64,000 nucleotides of DNA from the IMG/VR virus record IMGVR_UViG_3300044630_006293, positions 1 through 64,000 of that record; one strand, written 5' to 3'. Made by a program: the position numbers and the translations under genes. The stretch comes from a virus. Under the pieces are notes generated by a model, which did not search any database, was not told where the DNA came from, and saw only the letters and a list, made by a program, of their open reading frames with translations. Positions 41,259-51,386 of the stretch are shown in pieces (the stretch's first letter is position 1; each line of letters begins with the position of its first letter).

Positions 41259-44200
41259 ATGAAGCAATTTATCATAGCACTTAGGAGTGCAGATTTTGTT
41301 AAATCTGGTAAAAGCTGGTCTACAGGTGCTATCGATTTATATCACAATAAATGGTATACCAACTACTCTATCTCAAGGTCTAGAAATGGCCTGAATACTA
41401 TTGGTGATAGAACATTTGTTGGCACCGAAATAATACAGGATGCTACTCCTACCATTGTAGTAGATGGTTCGACCCCAGTAAGCGTTACAAACTATGGCGA
41501 AATTGTCCAACAAGCTGGAGTTGTATCGTACAATATCTTTGATTACGATCAAGAGTCTGGTCAATATTATATATATGATTTGATACAAGACTCTTCTCCA
41601 TTTTATATTCTCAATCCAGATTCTGTAGACTTAGATCTTTTTAGATTTATTGACACAAAATCAAGAGTAGATATATTAAGCTCTAAGCGGAGCGTTTACT
41701 GAATCAGTTAATCAAGATAATCCTACCTACACTTTAATAACCTATGAGTCTGATTCTACAGAAGGGCCATGGTTAAAGTCTGCCATATCTCAAGACGTAG
41801 GAACTCTTTTTATAAAAAACGCTAAAAGATATGTAAGATTTGAATTAGAGATAGTATCATTTCTTAACCCTGAAGACGTAGAAGACTATGGTTTTGTTCT
41901 ACTTGTAGAAGTAGCAGTAGATAATCCAGTATCTCCAGTATTGTCTAGAGCAACAAAGAAGATTCTTTCAAGATTTCCATCTTGGATGAAAATGTTTACA
42001 GACTCAGAAGATGATGCTACTCCCAGCTTACAACTGCCTCAGACTATAGCTGGAAAATTTGTTAACTCTTTAGTATCTGATTTTCCAGAAAATTTTGAAA
42101 AACAAGTAAACCTATTTCAACTAGATAGATTTATTACAACTTCTGACTTAGAGCAGTCAGCGTGGATGTATGTTTGTTCAGATGTTCCGGCATCGATATC
42201 CAGAGTAACTGGCGATGGGATACCCTTAGCAAGAATAGATTCAATAGTAGATTTATATGAATCTTTAGAAAATGACTATTGCTATTATTATAATGCTGTT
42301 GATAGACAGATTCTTACTAAAAAATTATTTAAAGTTTTGTCTGCTGACAGTATCGTATATGAACAGGCTCCAACTCTTAAGTGGAACTGGTTTGATGAAT
42401 TTGCATCTCGTGTTGGAATACAAAGATTATATCTTGAATCAAATGATAGTCTTAAAAAAAGAACATTAGATGTTTATAAAAATCTTCCTGGACCAACAGT
42501 AGAAGCAATTAAGAGAACCTTAAGAAGAGAACTTAATATATGGAGTGCTTATGGGGCAACTCCTGATTCAGATTATTTAGGAGCAACTCCTGAAATAATT
42601 GAAATCCAAAACATGGAAAGTTCCAGTCCATACTTTGATGGATACGGCAAGCCAACATCAAAATTTATTGATTTTGTAAAAGATATAAATGAAAAGTATC
42701 CAACAAATTGGGGATATGTTAAATGGGGCGAAGGATACTGGGACTATGCTGGAAAAGATCAGTTTAGCATAGGTAGAATTGCTTCATCTTATGATGATGC
42801 AACTCCATTAGGTTCTTACTACCAGCCTGGAGTTGGAGATATCAACGATGCAAATATTATCGTAAAAGAGCCTTTTGAAAATGAGATAGAAGTAGAAGCT
42901 AGATTTTCTGCCACTGGACTTAGATATCTTGGAACAGAAGATAACTATGCTCCAGTTAAGGTTGACTATAAGTATTATGGATCTTACGATCAAGATTATT
43001 ATGAAAACGATAGTGCAACAGTAAACTTCAGGTATGCATTACATACCACTCCTCATGGGTCTTACTCTACATCAAAAACTTTTTATTCAGATCTAACATA
43101 TAATCCAAAAAATGTATTCTACCCTGGACATCCAGCAAGTCCTGAATTTAATGTTATGAACATATTTGATCAGGACGGTTATGCTTATACTGGATATGTA
43201 TTTAAAGATATATCTAATGATCAACCATACTTAAATGTATCTGCTACATCTGCTAGTCCAAATTCAAATAGAATAAATTATTACTATGCAACAAAAGCTT
43301 CTGCTACGCCATCGTCTGGTTCTTCTAATTTTGAGATTGGATTCGTTGGTTCAACACCTTCAACGAGTGTTATCGGAAGTCCAATCAATTTATCTACACC
43401 AAATTTTAGTAATAATGGTGCTAATATTAGGTTAATTTCAAATGTTTATAATAAAAAAAGAGGTTCTTTTACTACATCTCCAAAAATTGATGGCAGTTTT
43501 GTTCTCAATGGAATTAATTCTTTTTCTGAATTAAAAGATTTTACACTAGATAAAGATTCAATGATGAACACTTTAGTATTCCCACCTGGAGCAACTCCAG
43601 CCTATGTTCATATTGAAAATGTTAAGCCAGTTGGATACGAAGACAATATTCTTCTTAATGTTGCATCTCCCTATATTGGTTATGGTGGAGTTTCTACTTA
43701 CGATTTTCTAGATTACTTAGTCCCAGCCTCGCCTAATATAGTTGCTAAGTATATAAATCCAAATTTTGCAACACCTCAAAATCACCTTGGTTACATTGGT
43801 ACATCTGGATCTACAGTAAGTTATTATTTTGCAGATTTAAAGTATCCATATGGATCAACTCCTGATTCTATTATATTTAGCACGGGGCTATCCTCTACTC
43901 CAGTTTATCCATTTAAAGTTGAATCATGGGAAACCTTTGAAGAATATAGCACTCCAATAATTCAGGCTTTAGTTAATAAAAACGGAGTAGTAAGATACGA
44001 TCAAGATAATTGGGATGAAACATTTAGTAAGAATTCAAATATAGTTGGCAGATATGAATTAAATTACGAAACATTTGGCCTTGATCCTGATAATGATTAT
44101 ATTTACAAACTTGAAGCCGTTAACGAAACAGAAGGAGTAGAGCTTTATCTTTCAGAGCAATATGTTTCCGTTGACAACGAAGATGACATATGGATCTCTA

Positions 44201-45876
44201 ACTCACTAACTGAATATGAAGGTGGAATTATTGCCGATGTTCAAGTTAGTGCAAATTATACAGGAGTTTATAAGAGTTATATAAATTCAGGTTGGTACAG
44301 TCAAAACAGTGAAGATCATTATATATTTTCTAATCCAGTTACAGAAGAATTTTCTACTCCTGGTTTTAATTTAAATCTATCTAATGTAGCTAGACAAGGT
44401 GCTCCAATTATAGTCGAGAGACTCTTTGCCACTCCAACAATGCTATCAGAAGTGGCATTTTACAATGAGGCTACTCCAACTAGTGTTTCACTAATTAATA
44501 ATGAAATAGTAAAAGCTAATTTTACGGATGATTTATACCTAGGTTATGAAAACGTTTATGACGTAAGGGTAGTGGATAGTATCACTGGCTACGAAATACT
44601 GCAAGCTGGATCTAGTTCTACAAGTAATGTAACAGTATTTAGTGGTGCTACTCCAGGAGTTATTGATAGGGATTACTCAGTAACTTATAGAGTAAAAGAT
44701 ACATACATTGTAGATAATGATCATTTTGACGCATTAAATCAAAAATATGTAACTCATTTAGATTTTGATGCTACTCCAAATTCATATTATGAATATAAAG
44801 TTACTTATGAAAATTCTATAGCTAGTCATGCAACTCCGATAACCCTTGAAATAGACCCAATGAAACTTTGGGACACAGAAGGATTCATATACTTAAGCCA
44901 CAACGACTATCAATTTGCAGACTTTGATTTAACTTTGAGTCCATCATACATTCTTGATAACTCAGATGAATACATGGTTTTAGTAGCTATATCTATAGAT
45001 GAAAATGGAAATCCAAAACCATATCAAACTTTTACTGTATCTTCTGCAAATCTGCAGTCTGAATACGTCTACTATACAACTGATATAAACGGTTTTGCAT
45101 CGGTTACGCTTTCTTATTCTGGGGCTATACCAGCTAATTTAACATCAGATACTATAACAGTTTTAGGTGTTGTCAATGGTTCTGTGCAAGCTCATCCAAA
45201 CTCTCAAACTGAAGGCTTCTCTGAAACATTAAATTATTCAATATCATCAATATATGAAAAGGAAATTGAGCTAAAAGCTTTTCCTTCAAACAACGTATTT
45301 TATGCTGATGGCCTTACGAATAATTACATTACCGGAGTTGTTAGATCGCCTTTTGGTGATCCTCAGGTCAATAAAGTAGTTTACTGGAGAAAAGGTAGAA
45401 CATTAAAAGATGTATTTGATGCAACCCCATATTCAAATTACGTAACAACTGATGAATATGGAATGTTTGAAGTAGGTCCAATTGTATCTATGGATAAATA
45501 TAATCCCGGAATATGGATAACAGCTTTAGAGACTGAAAACGCAGCAACAGTAAACTATAGTCCGAATACAGTGGCTGGAGATATAGTATATTGGTATGAG
45601 AAATATGATAACTTAAATTATAATTTTAGGGATGCTATATTATATAATCCAAATGTACTATATGAAGAGGTAGAGGATATGTATTCTACTCCGTCTTTTA
45701 CTACTAATTACCACGATGGAAGCTATGCTCCTACGTATGTAGCAACCCCAAATTGGATGCCACCAAAATGGTACCCAATGTCAAGAAAAACTCAGCATGA
45801 CATAGGTCTTCTTGGCTCAACTCCTTATTACGTTGCAGATTATTATGAATTAATGAATGAATATGAGGAAGATTAA
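41259..45876 (+). CDS. Large baseplate/tail adhesin rich in Ala-Thr-Pro motifs, with a +1 shift at CGG
   Basis: Joined at CGG 41688 (residue 144) the protein has 1538 residues. Both parts fit together: the zero frame ends SRVDILSSK-CGG, and the new frame continues AFTESVNQDNPTYTLITYESDS. It has no SD and no start until 41941, 250 bp later. Residues 1-250 are beta-rich; residues about 250-430 contain helices and a VEAIKRTLRRELNIWSAYG element. The rest is Tyr/Ser/Pro-rich beta structure with an Ig-like section near LVAISIDENGNPKPYQTFTVSSANL and one near GVVRSPFGDPQVNKVVYWRKG. It holds 15 ATP and 9 STP tripeptides, far more than neighbouring proteins. It is probably a receptor-binding or baseplate-outer protein; no family is recognised. 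Confidence 0.6.
41688..41691 (+). other. CGG +1 recoding site 8 (CGGA)
   Basis: In frame: TCT AAG CGG AGC GTT TAC TGA. Dropping the C gives GGA GCG TTT ACT GAA TCA and the frame continues about 1395 codons. Confidence 0.82.
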
Positions 45877-45878
45877 AA

Positions 45879-48800
45879 ATGAAAAAGTTTACCGATGCAA
45901 CAGACTCAGGAAAAGAACCAGCAGTAAAAGTTGGAAATTATGTTCCAAGAGATGCTATTAACTTAGGCTGGTATACCTCAAAAGAAGTTTCTCCTGAAAA
46001 TAATATTTCAATAGTAGATCTTTCTTCTTTAACTGCAGAAAATTTAAATGAATCAGATTCATTTTCTAAAATAATGTTTGCTAATGAGCTTGGAATATTA
46101 GAGGATTCTGATGGAAACCCATTTATTTCATCAGACGAAATAAGCGTTAGTGACATACTTCTTAATGAGCAGTTTTTTTCTGATAGATATGAAGAGTCAG
46201 ATGTAAAAGAAAAAATTTATGCACACAGTTATTATGTAAGCAGATTCTTTACACTGGTTAAAGCAAAATCTTACTATGATGTTTCTATATCTTCTTTCTC
46301 AAATCCTAGCTACATGCCAAAGTCTGTCAAAGTGTTAGACGAAAATGGAAACATTTATTCAGATCCTGTAACAGGTAGATTAAAGTACAGAGTTTTAATA
46401 GAGTCATTTTTAACACAGGAAAATATTACAAACAATGAAATTCCCCATAGAATTGTTGTTCTTTTTGAAGATCAAAATCCAAAAAATTTAAAACTTTCAT
46501 ACGACAAAGTTGAAGTAAACGAAGAAGGATTCTGGTCAAATCAGATACTTGGATACACTGAATCAATAAATGTTCTTCCAGTTTTTAAAGAGATTCAAGA
46601 AGAAACAGAAGTCATTGACAGATCAAAAGTTGGAGAAAGAGTATTTTCTGTAAAAAGAAATACAAAAAAAAATTATATAGACAAAAACTACAGTGGTACA
46701 GATGATAATTATGTATTTGTTAATAGAAAAGCCCTAGATGACAATAGAACATTTGAAATATTTAACTGGAGAGTAGTTGCAAAAGTAAAAAACTCTATTA
46801 GTTTTAACACTGCATTCAATGGAAACTCCTCAAATCTATCTAGCGTACTTACTAAAACCGTAAAAGCAGGAGTTTTATACTCTAAAAGCCAAGGAAAAGA
46901 CCTCTCTAAAATATCTCCATACGTATTAGCTAACCTAGAAAATTCTCCATTTAATTTATCTTCTTTTGAAATAATCAATCCAACAAGTGAAATTGCTGAT
47001 AAGAGTCAGGCAGATTATTGGTTGGTTGATATCGATCAGATTGATGATTTATCCGAGTATGATTTTTTAGTATGCTCTTTACATTGGACGCTTACTGATA
47101 GTCATGGAGATAAACTAAAAGGTTTTATAGATAATGCTGGAACTCTTTTATTAGACTTAATCAACGCTCCCACAAATGCGTTGTCAACATTGGATTCAAA
47201 TCTAAAAGTAAAACCAGAGGAATTAACTATACAATCCTTAAGTTCAGATACCTACAATACTGATAATCTATTTTTAGATTCTTCAAAAAATAACGCTTGG
47301 AGCATTAATGCTTTGGAATTTGCATCTAATTCTGGAATATATGGATCTGGGCAGACCGTTATTGGAACTGCAAAAAGGTACAATTACTTTCTTAATGAAA
47401 CTAACGGAATTGAAAATATCTTATCAAGAGATGGTAAAATAATATTTGCAAATATAAGATCTACAAAAAAAACAGATAGATTATTATCTGGAAATATTGT
47501 TGCATCTACAACTGGATTTTTAAAATATTGCAATGACATATACTCTGGGTCAACATTAGTTGCAACCGCAAATAATGGATCAGTAAACATTGGCAGTGGT
47601 TCAACCACAGTATTTTCTAATTTCGTTGAAGGACCGTACAAGTTTTTATACAACTGTATTGCAGTTGCATTGAACGACAAATTAGAGTCTACTAGAAGAA
47701 AAAAAGATATAAGGTCAAGCGTACATGTATTTTCAGGTTCATGGAATAATGATTGGGTAATCAATCCAGATGCAGCCTATGACGACGAGAAACAAAAATA
47801 TTTTAAACAAGTTGTTGTTGATAATCAGCAAAAGTATGTAAGAGATATTCTACCTAGCCCAATACTAAAATATATTAAAGAATTTTCAGGCGCTAATCCT
47901 TCTGTTAATAACGTATTCTTAGATCAAGATGATTCAAATATAGAATTATATATTGAATATACAAATCCAAGCATCTTATGGACAAATACATTATCAGTAA
48001 CAGCAACAGAAAAATCCGAACTTTCATCAACATATGAATTAGTTAAGGTGAATAATAAAAAAATATCGTGCGATGTATATACTAATAATGTATCGGAGCA
48101 GTTCTTTATTCCTTCTTCTTTTGGTCCATACGTTGTTAGGGATAAAGTAATACCTTCAAAAAAATCAGATTTAAAAACACTTCCAGTTGTTTCCCCAAAA
48201 ACATATCCAGTTGAATTTGAAGTAGTACATTCTTCTATCTCTTCAGAAGAAAAATCAAAAGATTTAGATGCTAATATACAAATACAGGCAAATGTAAACT
48301 TTATACAAAAACACACATTTGCAGTTGCAACAAAAACAAAATTAGTAAGAGCTGCTGGCAGCAGACCAGAAGAATCTGTTGCAGGAGTAGAAAGACCGTA
48401 TTTTCCATCTTCTGCTGAGTCATCTCAGGGTAAAAGTAAATATTCTAAAATAGAACCACTTCTTGCTAATAGTGTAAGTGATTTATTTAACGCCTTTCAA
48501 TATACTTATGATATAGATAATGGAAATACTTGGGATGAATATTTTCAACATAAACCTAATATGTCTGATACATACATTAGATACATACAATTGACATTAA
48601 CAGCTGCTGGATATAATACAACACCCGATGGAAAGTTTGGATCATCAACCACTTCTAAACTTAAAGCATTTCAAAAAAATAGAGGATTAAAACAAGATGG
48701 AATTGTAGACTCTCAGACAAAAAGCCATCTAGCAAATGTTTGGATTGATATGAGTGAAGGAGTGCGATCTCAATACGTAGATCAAATTAATAATGGCAAA

Positions 48801-51386
48801 TATGGAAGTGTAAATATTGACAGATACGTCAGAGGTGCAATTAGATCTAGAAATGCAGTAGAAGGCCTGGTTAGCAAAGAAGGATTTAGGTTAATTAACT
48901 TTACTGGAATATCAGACGCTAACAGGGATCCAGACACCTTAAGAGTATGGATTGGCTTTCAGCTTCCAAATGACTCAGATATAGATTATTTAAAATCTGT
49001 TGTTGTAGCAGGAGATGATTTTGGTACAACGGCAACTGCAAAATCCCCTAATTATAAAGGTTTTAAAATTATAGATGTAAATATAACAGATGAGTATAGG
49101 TTTAGAATTATTGGCAATCAGTACGCTACAAAGAATTTTTCTAAAAATCATACAATTAGTTTTGCAGAAGTAGACGGAAGAAACATGAAAGGTAAATACA
49201 TTTCCATACTTCTTGAAGGTTCAAAACTCGGTGGAGACTTTGGATCAACTGCAGAGGGAATACATGTAGCTCATGCATTTTGTACTTTTCAAACAAAAAA
49301 GGTAGTAACAAAACAAGCTTCTTCATGGGGGGATGAATATGACTGGGAAACAAATTATTATCCAAAAGAAAAATTAGTTTCTGGCATAGTGTCTATGACA
49401 ATTCCAAAAACAAAAATTTCTTTTACACAACAAAGTTTTTCAGTCGACGCAGGTCTAATTGCAGCAAATGCAAGATTAAATTCAATAACACTTCATCAAT
49501 TAGATAATGATAAATTTTCTAATAGCACAATTACATATTCGGGATTAAACATTCCCCTTGATAATAATAAGTATAAACCAAATATTAATAGGGCTGAAGA
49601 AGTTGATATTAAAAACTTAAAACAAGATTCTATAAGTGTTACTTCGGCAATAGTTTCCCCAAATTCAGTAAAAAAACATGGAACTTCTACACCAGTGCCA
49701 GATGCTTTTCTAAGTTTATCAAGGACTAATAACGACATTAGACTTACGTGTAACGTCTCAGAGTATACCAAAGAAGTCTATAAGAAAACTGAAAATATTG
49801 TTGATTATTCTATAACAGATCCAAATTTAAGCTCAATAAAACCAGGAAAAAATTCATTTAATTACTATGACGGCGTTAGTCTCCTATGTAAAGTTGTCCT
49901 GGGTAAGCCAGTTCCAATTCCAATCAACCTTGCAGAAATATCTAACAATACCCCTCCTGACAGAGATGTGTATTATTCAGATATAGAGGTATCCAATAAG
50001 CTACCTCAACAAGACGGTCTTCTGTATGGATTCTATAATATTGCAACAAAAGAGTTCATTGGTAAAAAAATATCGTATTTAAAGTTTATCAAAAGTGGAC
50101 CGGATAATATATACATCGGTGTATATGCGTATGACTATGATGGCAATCTTGAATCTCAAACAGAATTTACCGGCTCTGCAAACGGAGACTCGTTTAATCC
50201 AGTAAACATACCAACCAAGATGGCTTATCCTATTTATAGTGTTAAAACAAAAAAGAAAAATAAAATACAAATTGTCAACATGCCTCCAAATCTGCGAAAA
50301 ACAGAAGTCTGGCCCTTGTATATAACTTCAGGATCTTTTTCTAAAGATGTTGATATTTCATTTAAAAAAGCTTCAGGATTTTTATCTCAGTATAATAATC
50401 AAAAACTAACTGCTATTTACGATACATCAAGCATTAAAAACGTTGCTTGGTCAAGGGTTTTTGGTAGAGGTTATTATGATGTCATAGGAGAGACTCCAAT
50501 AATAAATGACTCTAGGTCAATTAAATTAAGAAGAACTCCTATAGTTACTGTTCAGGAAGCTTCTTCTGATCTTTTTAGATTTGCTAGTCAGTTTAAAAAT
50601 ATAGTTAAAATTTATACAAAAGAATCTATATCAAGTCCATGGCAAGAAATTCCAGAAAGTTCTATAAAAAACATAGATACACATAATGGAATAATTGAAT
50701 TTATTAATCCAATCATTCCTACTAATGAATCTTTAATTAAAGTTGACTACACTGTTACGAACAAAGATATTTCAGTTATTCAATGCAATGGTGTTCCAAT
50801 ACCAACTAATCCCTTTTTAAATAAAAATACTGTAAAAATAAATAAACCATTATATATTTACATTAAACCAAAAGAAATATATAAGTATGAAACACCAATA
50901 TATAAAGAGGGAGAAGTAGGAATACAAGCTCTCAGAAAAGTTTTAGTAGATGATTATAATGTTGACTCAGTTTTAAATTTTACATACAATAACAACATCT
51001 TTAATAAAAACGATGAGTCTACCTATGACCCATTTGCCGTGTTGCTAGGTATAGTCTATGTGCTGAATAATTTTAACGATGAAAATTTTGATTACAAAGA
51101 TCTAAGAGTAAAAGGTGGTGGAATCTCAGCAAACTTTACTACCAATTCAGTTGTTGATGACATTAATCAAGCTATATCTTACTGGGATATATATCCAGCT
51201 TTAGGTGAGGCTTATCCAAAGGGTGGATATGTTATAATTAAACTACCTGCTTTGATCAAGAAAAACTTCTTGAACCATGAAGAGGTTTACGACATAGTGA
51301 GAAGGAATATAACTGCTGGAGTTGTATTCGAACTACAAGACATGGATGGAAAAGATTGGAGTAGCAGTGTTACAGCATCTTCCTGA
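45879..51386 (+). CDS. Large tail/baseplate protein with a peptidoglycan-binding domain
   Basis: The 1835-residue protein starts 2 bp after the previous gene and has no CGG codon. A peptidoglycan-binding type-1 domain lies at about residues 898-957: IQLTLTAAGYNTTPDGKFG, then TTSKLKAFQKNRGLKQDGIVD, then TKSHL, which is the conserved three-helix order with the DG-FG and Q---GL-DG-(V/I) motifs. The parts before and after are beta-rich and Asn/Ser/Lys/Tyr-rich without a recognised family (a long N-terminal block with YDFLVCSLHWTLTDSHGDKLKGFIDNAGTLLLDL). Binding to cell wall would suit a baseplate fibre or the base that anchors the tail before contraction. Its last 20 bases overlap the next gene. 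Confidence 0.65.
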   Translation: MKKFTDATDSGKEPAVKVGNYVPRDAINLGWYTSKEVSPENNISIVDLSSLTAENLNESDSFSKIMFANELGILEDSDGNPFISSDEISVSDILLNEQFFSDRYEESDVKEKIYAHSYYVSRFFTLVKAKSYYDVSISSFSNPSYMPKSVKVLDENGNIYSDPVTGRLKYRVLIESFLTQENITNNEIPHRIVVLFEDQNPKNLKLSYDKVEVNEEGFWSNQILGYTESINVLPVFKEIQEETEVIDRSKVGERVFSVKRNTKKNYIDKNYSGTDDNYVFVNRKALDDNRTFEIFNWRVVAKVKNSISFNTAFNGNSSNLSSVLTKTVKAGVLYSKSQGKDLSKISPYVLANLENSPFNLSSFEIINPTSEIADKSQADYWLVDIDQIDDLSEYDFLVCSLHWTLTDSHGDKLKGFIDNAGTLLLDLINAPTNALSTLDSNLKVKPEELTIQSLSSDTYNTDNLFLDSSKNNAWSINALEFASNSGIYGSGQTVIGTAKRYNYFLNETNGIENILSRDGKIIFANIRSTKKTDRLLSGNIVASTTGFLKYCNDIYSGSTLVATANNGSVNIGSGSTTVFSNFVEGPYKFLYNCIAVALNDKLESTRRKKDIRSSVHVFSGSWNNDWVINPDAAYDDEKQKYFKQVVVDNQQKYVRDILPSPILKYIKEFSGANPSVNNVFLDQDDSNIELYIEYTNPSILWTNTLSVTATEKSELSSTYELVKVNNKKISCDVYTNNVSEQFFIPSSFGPYVVRDKVIPSKKSDLKTLPVVSPKTYPVEFEVVHSSISSEEKSKDLDANIQIQANVNFIQKHTFAVATKTKLVRAAGSRPEESVAGVERPYFPSSAESSQGKSKYSKIEPLLANSVSDLFNAFQYTYDIDNGNTWDEYFQHKPNMSDTYIRYIQLTLTAAGYNTTPDGKFGSSTTSKLKAFQKNRGLKQDGIVDSQTKSHLANVWIDMSEGVRSQYVDQINNGKYGSVNIDRYVRGAIRSRNAVEGLVSKEGFRLINFTGISDANRDPDTLRVWIGFQLPNDSDIDYLKSVVVAGDDFGTTATAKSPNYKGFKIIDVNITDEYRFRIIGNQYATKNFSKNHTISFAEVDGRNMKGKYISILLEGSKLGGDFGSTAEGIHVAHAFCTFQTKKVVTKQASSWGDEYDWETNYYPKEKLVSGIVSMTIPKTKISFTQQSFSVDAGLIAANARLNSITLHQLDNDKFSNSTITYSGLNIPLDNNKYKPNINRAEEVDIKNLKQDSISVTSAIVSPNSVKKHGTSTPVPDAFLSLSRTNNDIRLTCNVSEYTKEVYKKTENIVDYSITDPNLSSIKPGKNSFNYYDGVSLLCKVVLGKPVPIPINLAEISNNTPPDRDVYYSDIEVSNKLPQQDGLLYGFYNIATKEFIGKKISYLKFIKSGPDNIYIGVYAYDYDGNLESQTEFTGSANGDSFNPVNIPTKMAYPIYSVKTKKKNKIQIVNMPPNLRKTEVWPLYITSGSFSKDVDISFKKASGFLSQYNNQKLTAIYDTSSIKNVAWSRVFGRGYYDVIGETPIINDSRSIKLRRTPIVTVQEASSDLFRFASQFKNIVKIYTKESISSPWQEIPESSIKNIDTHNGIIEFINPIIPTNESLIKVDYTVTNKDISVIQCNGVPIPTNPFLNKNTVKINKPLYIYIKPKEIYKYETPIYKEGEVGIQALRKVLVDDYNVDSVLNFTYNNNIFNKNDESTYDPFAVLLGIVYVLNNFNDENFDYKDLRVKGGGISANFTTNSVVDDINQAISYWDIYPALGEAYPKGGYVIIKLPALIKKNFLNHEEVYDIVRRNITAGVVFELQDMDGKDWSSSVTASS

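Noticed and set aside
51322-51366. Upstream start for the protein at 51367
   Set aside because: It would overlap the previous gene by 65 bp without an SD; GTG 51367 has GGAG at the right distance.
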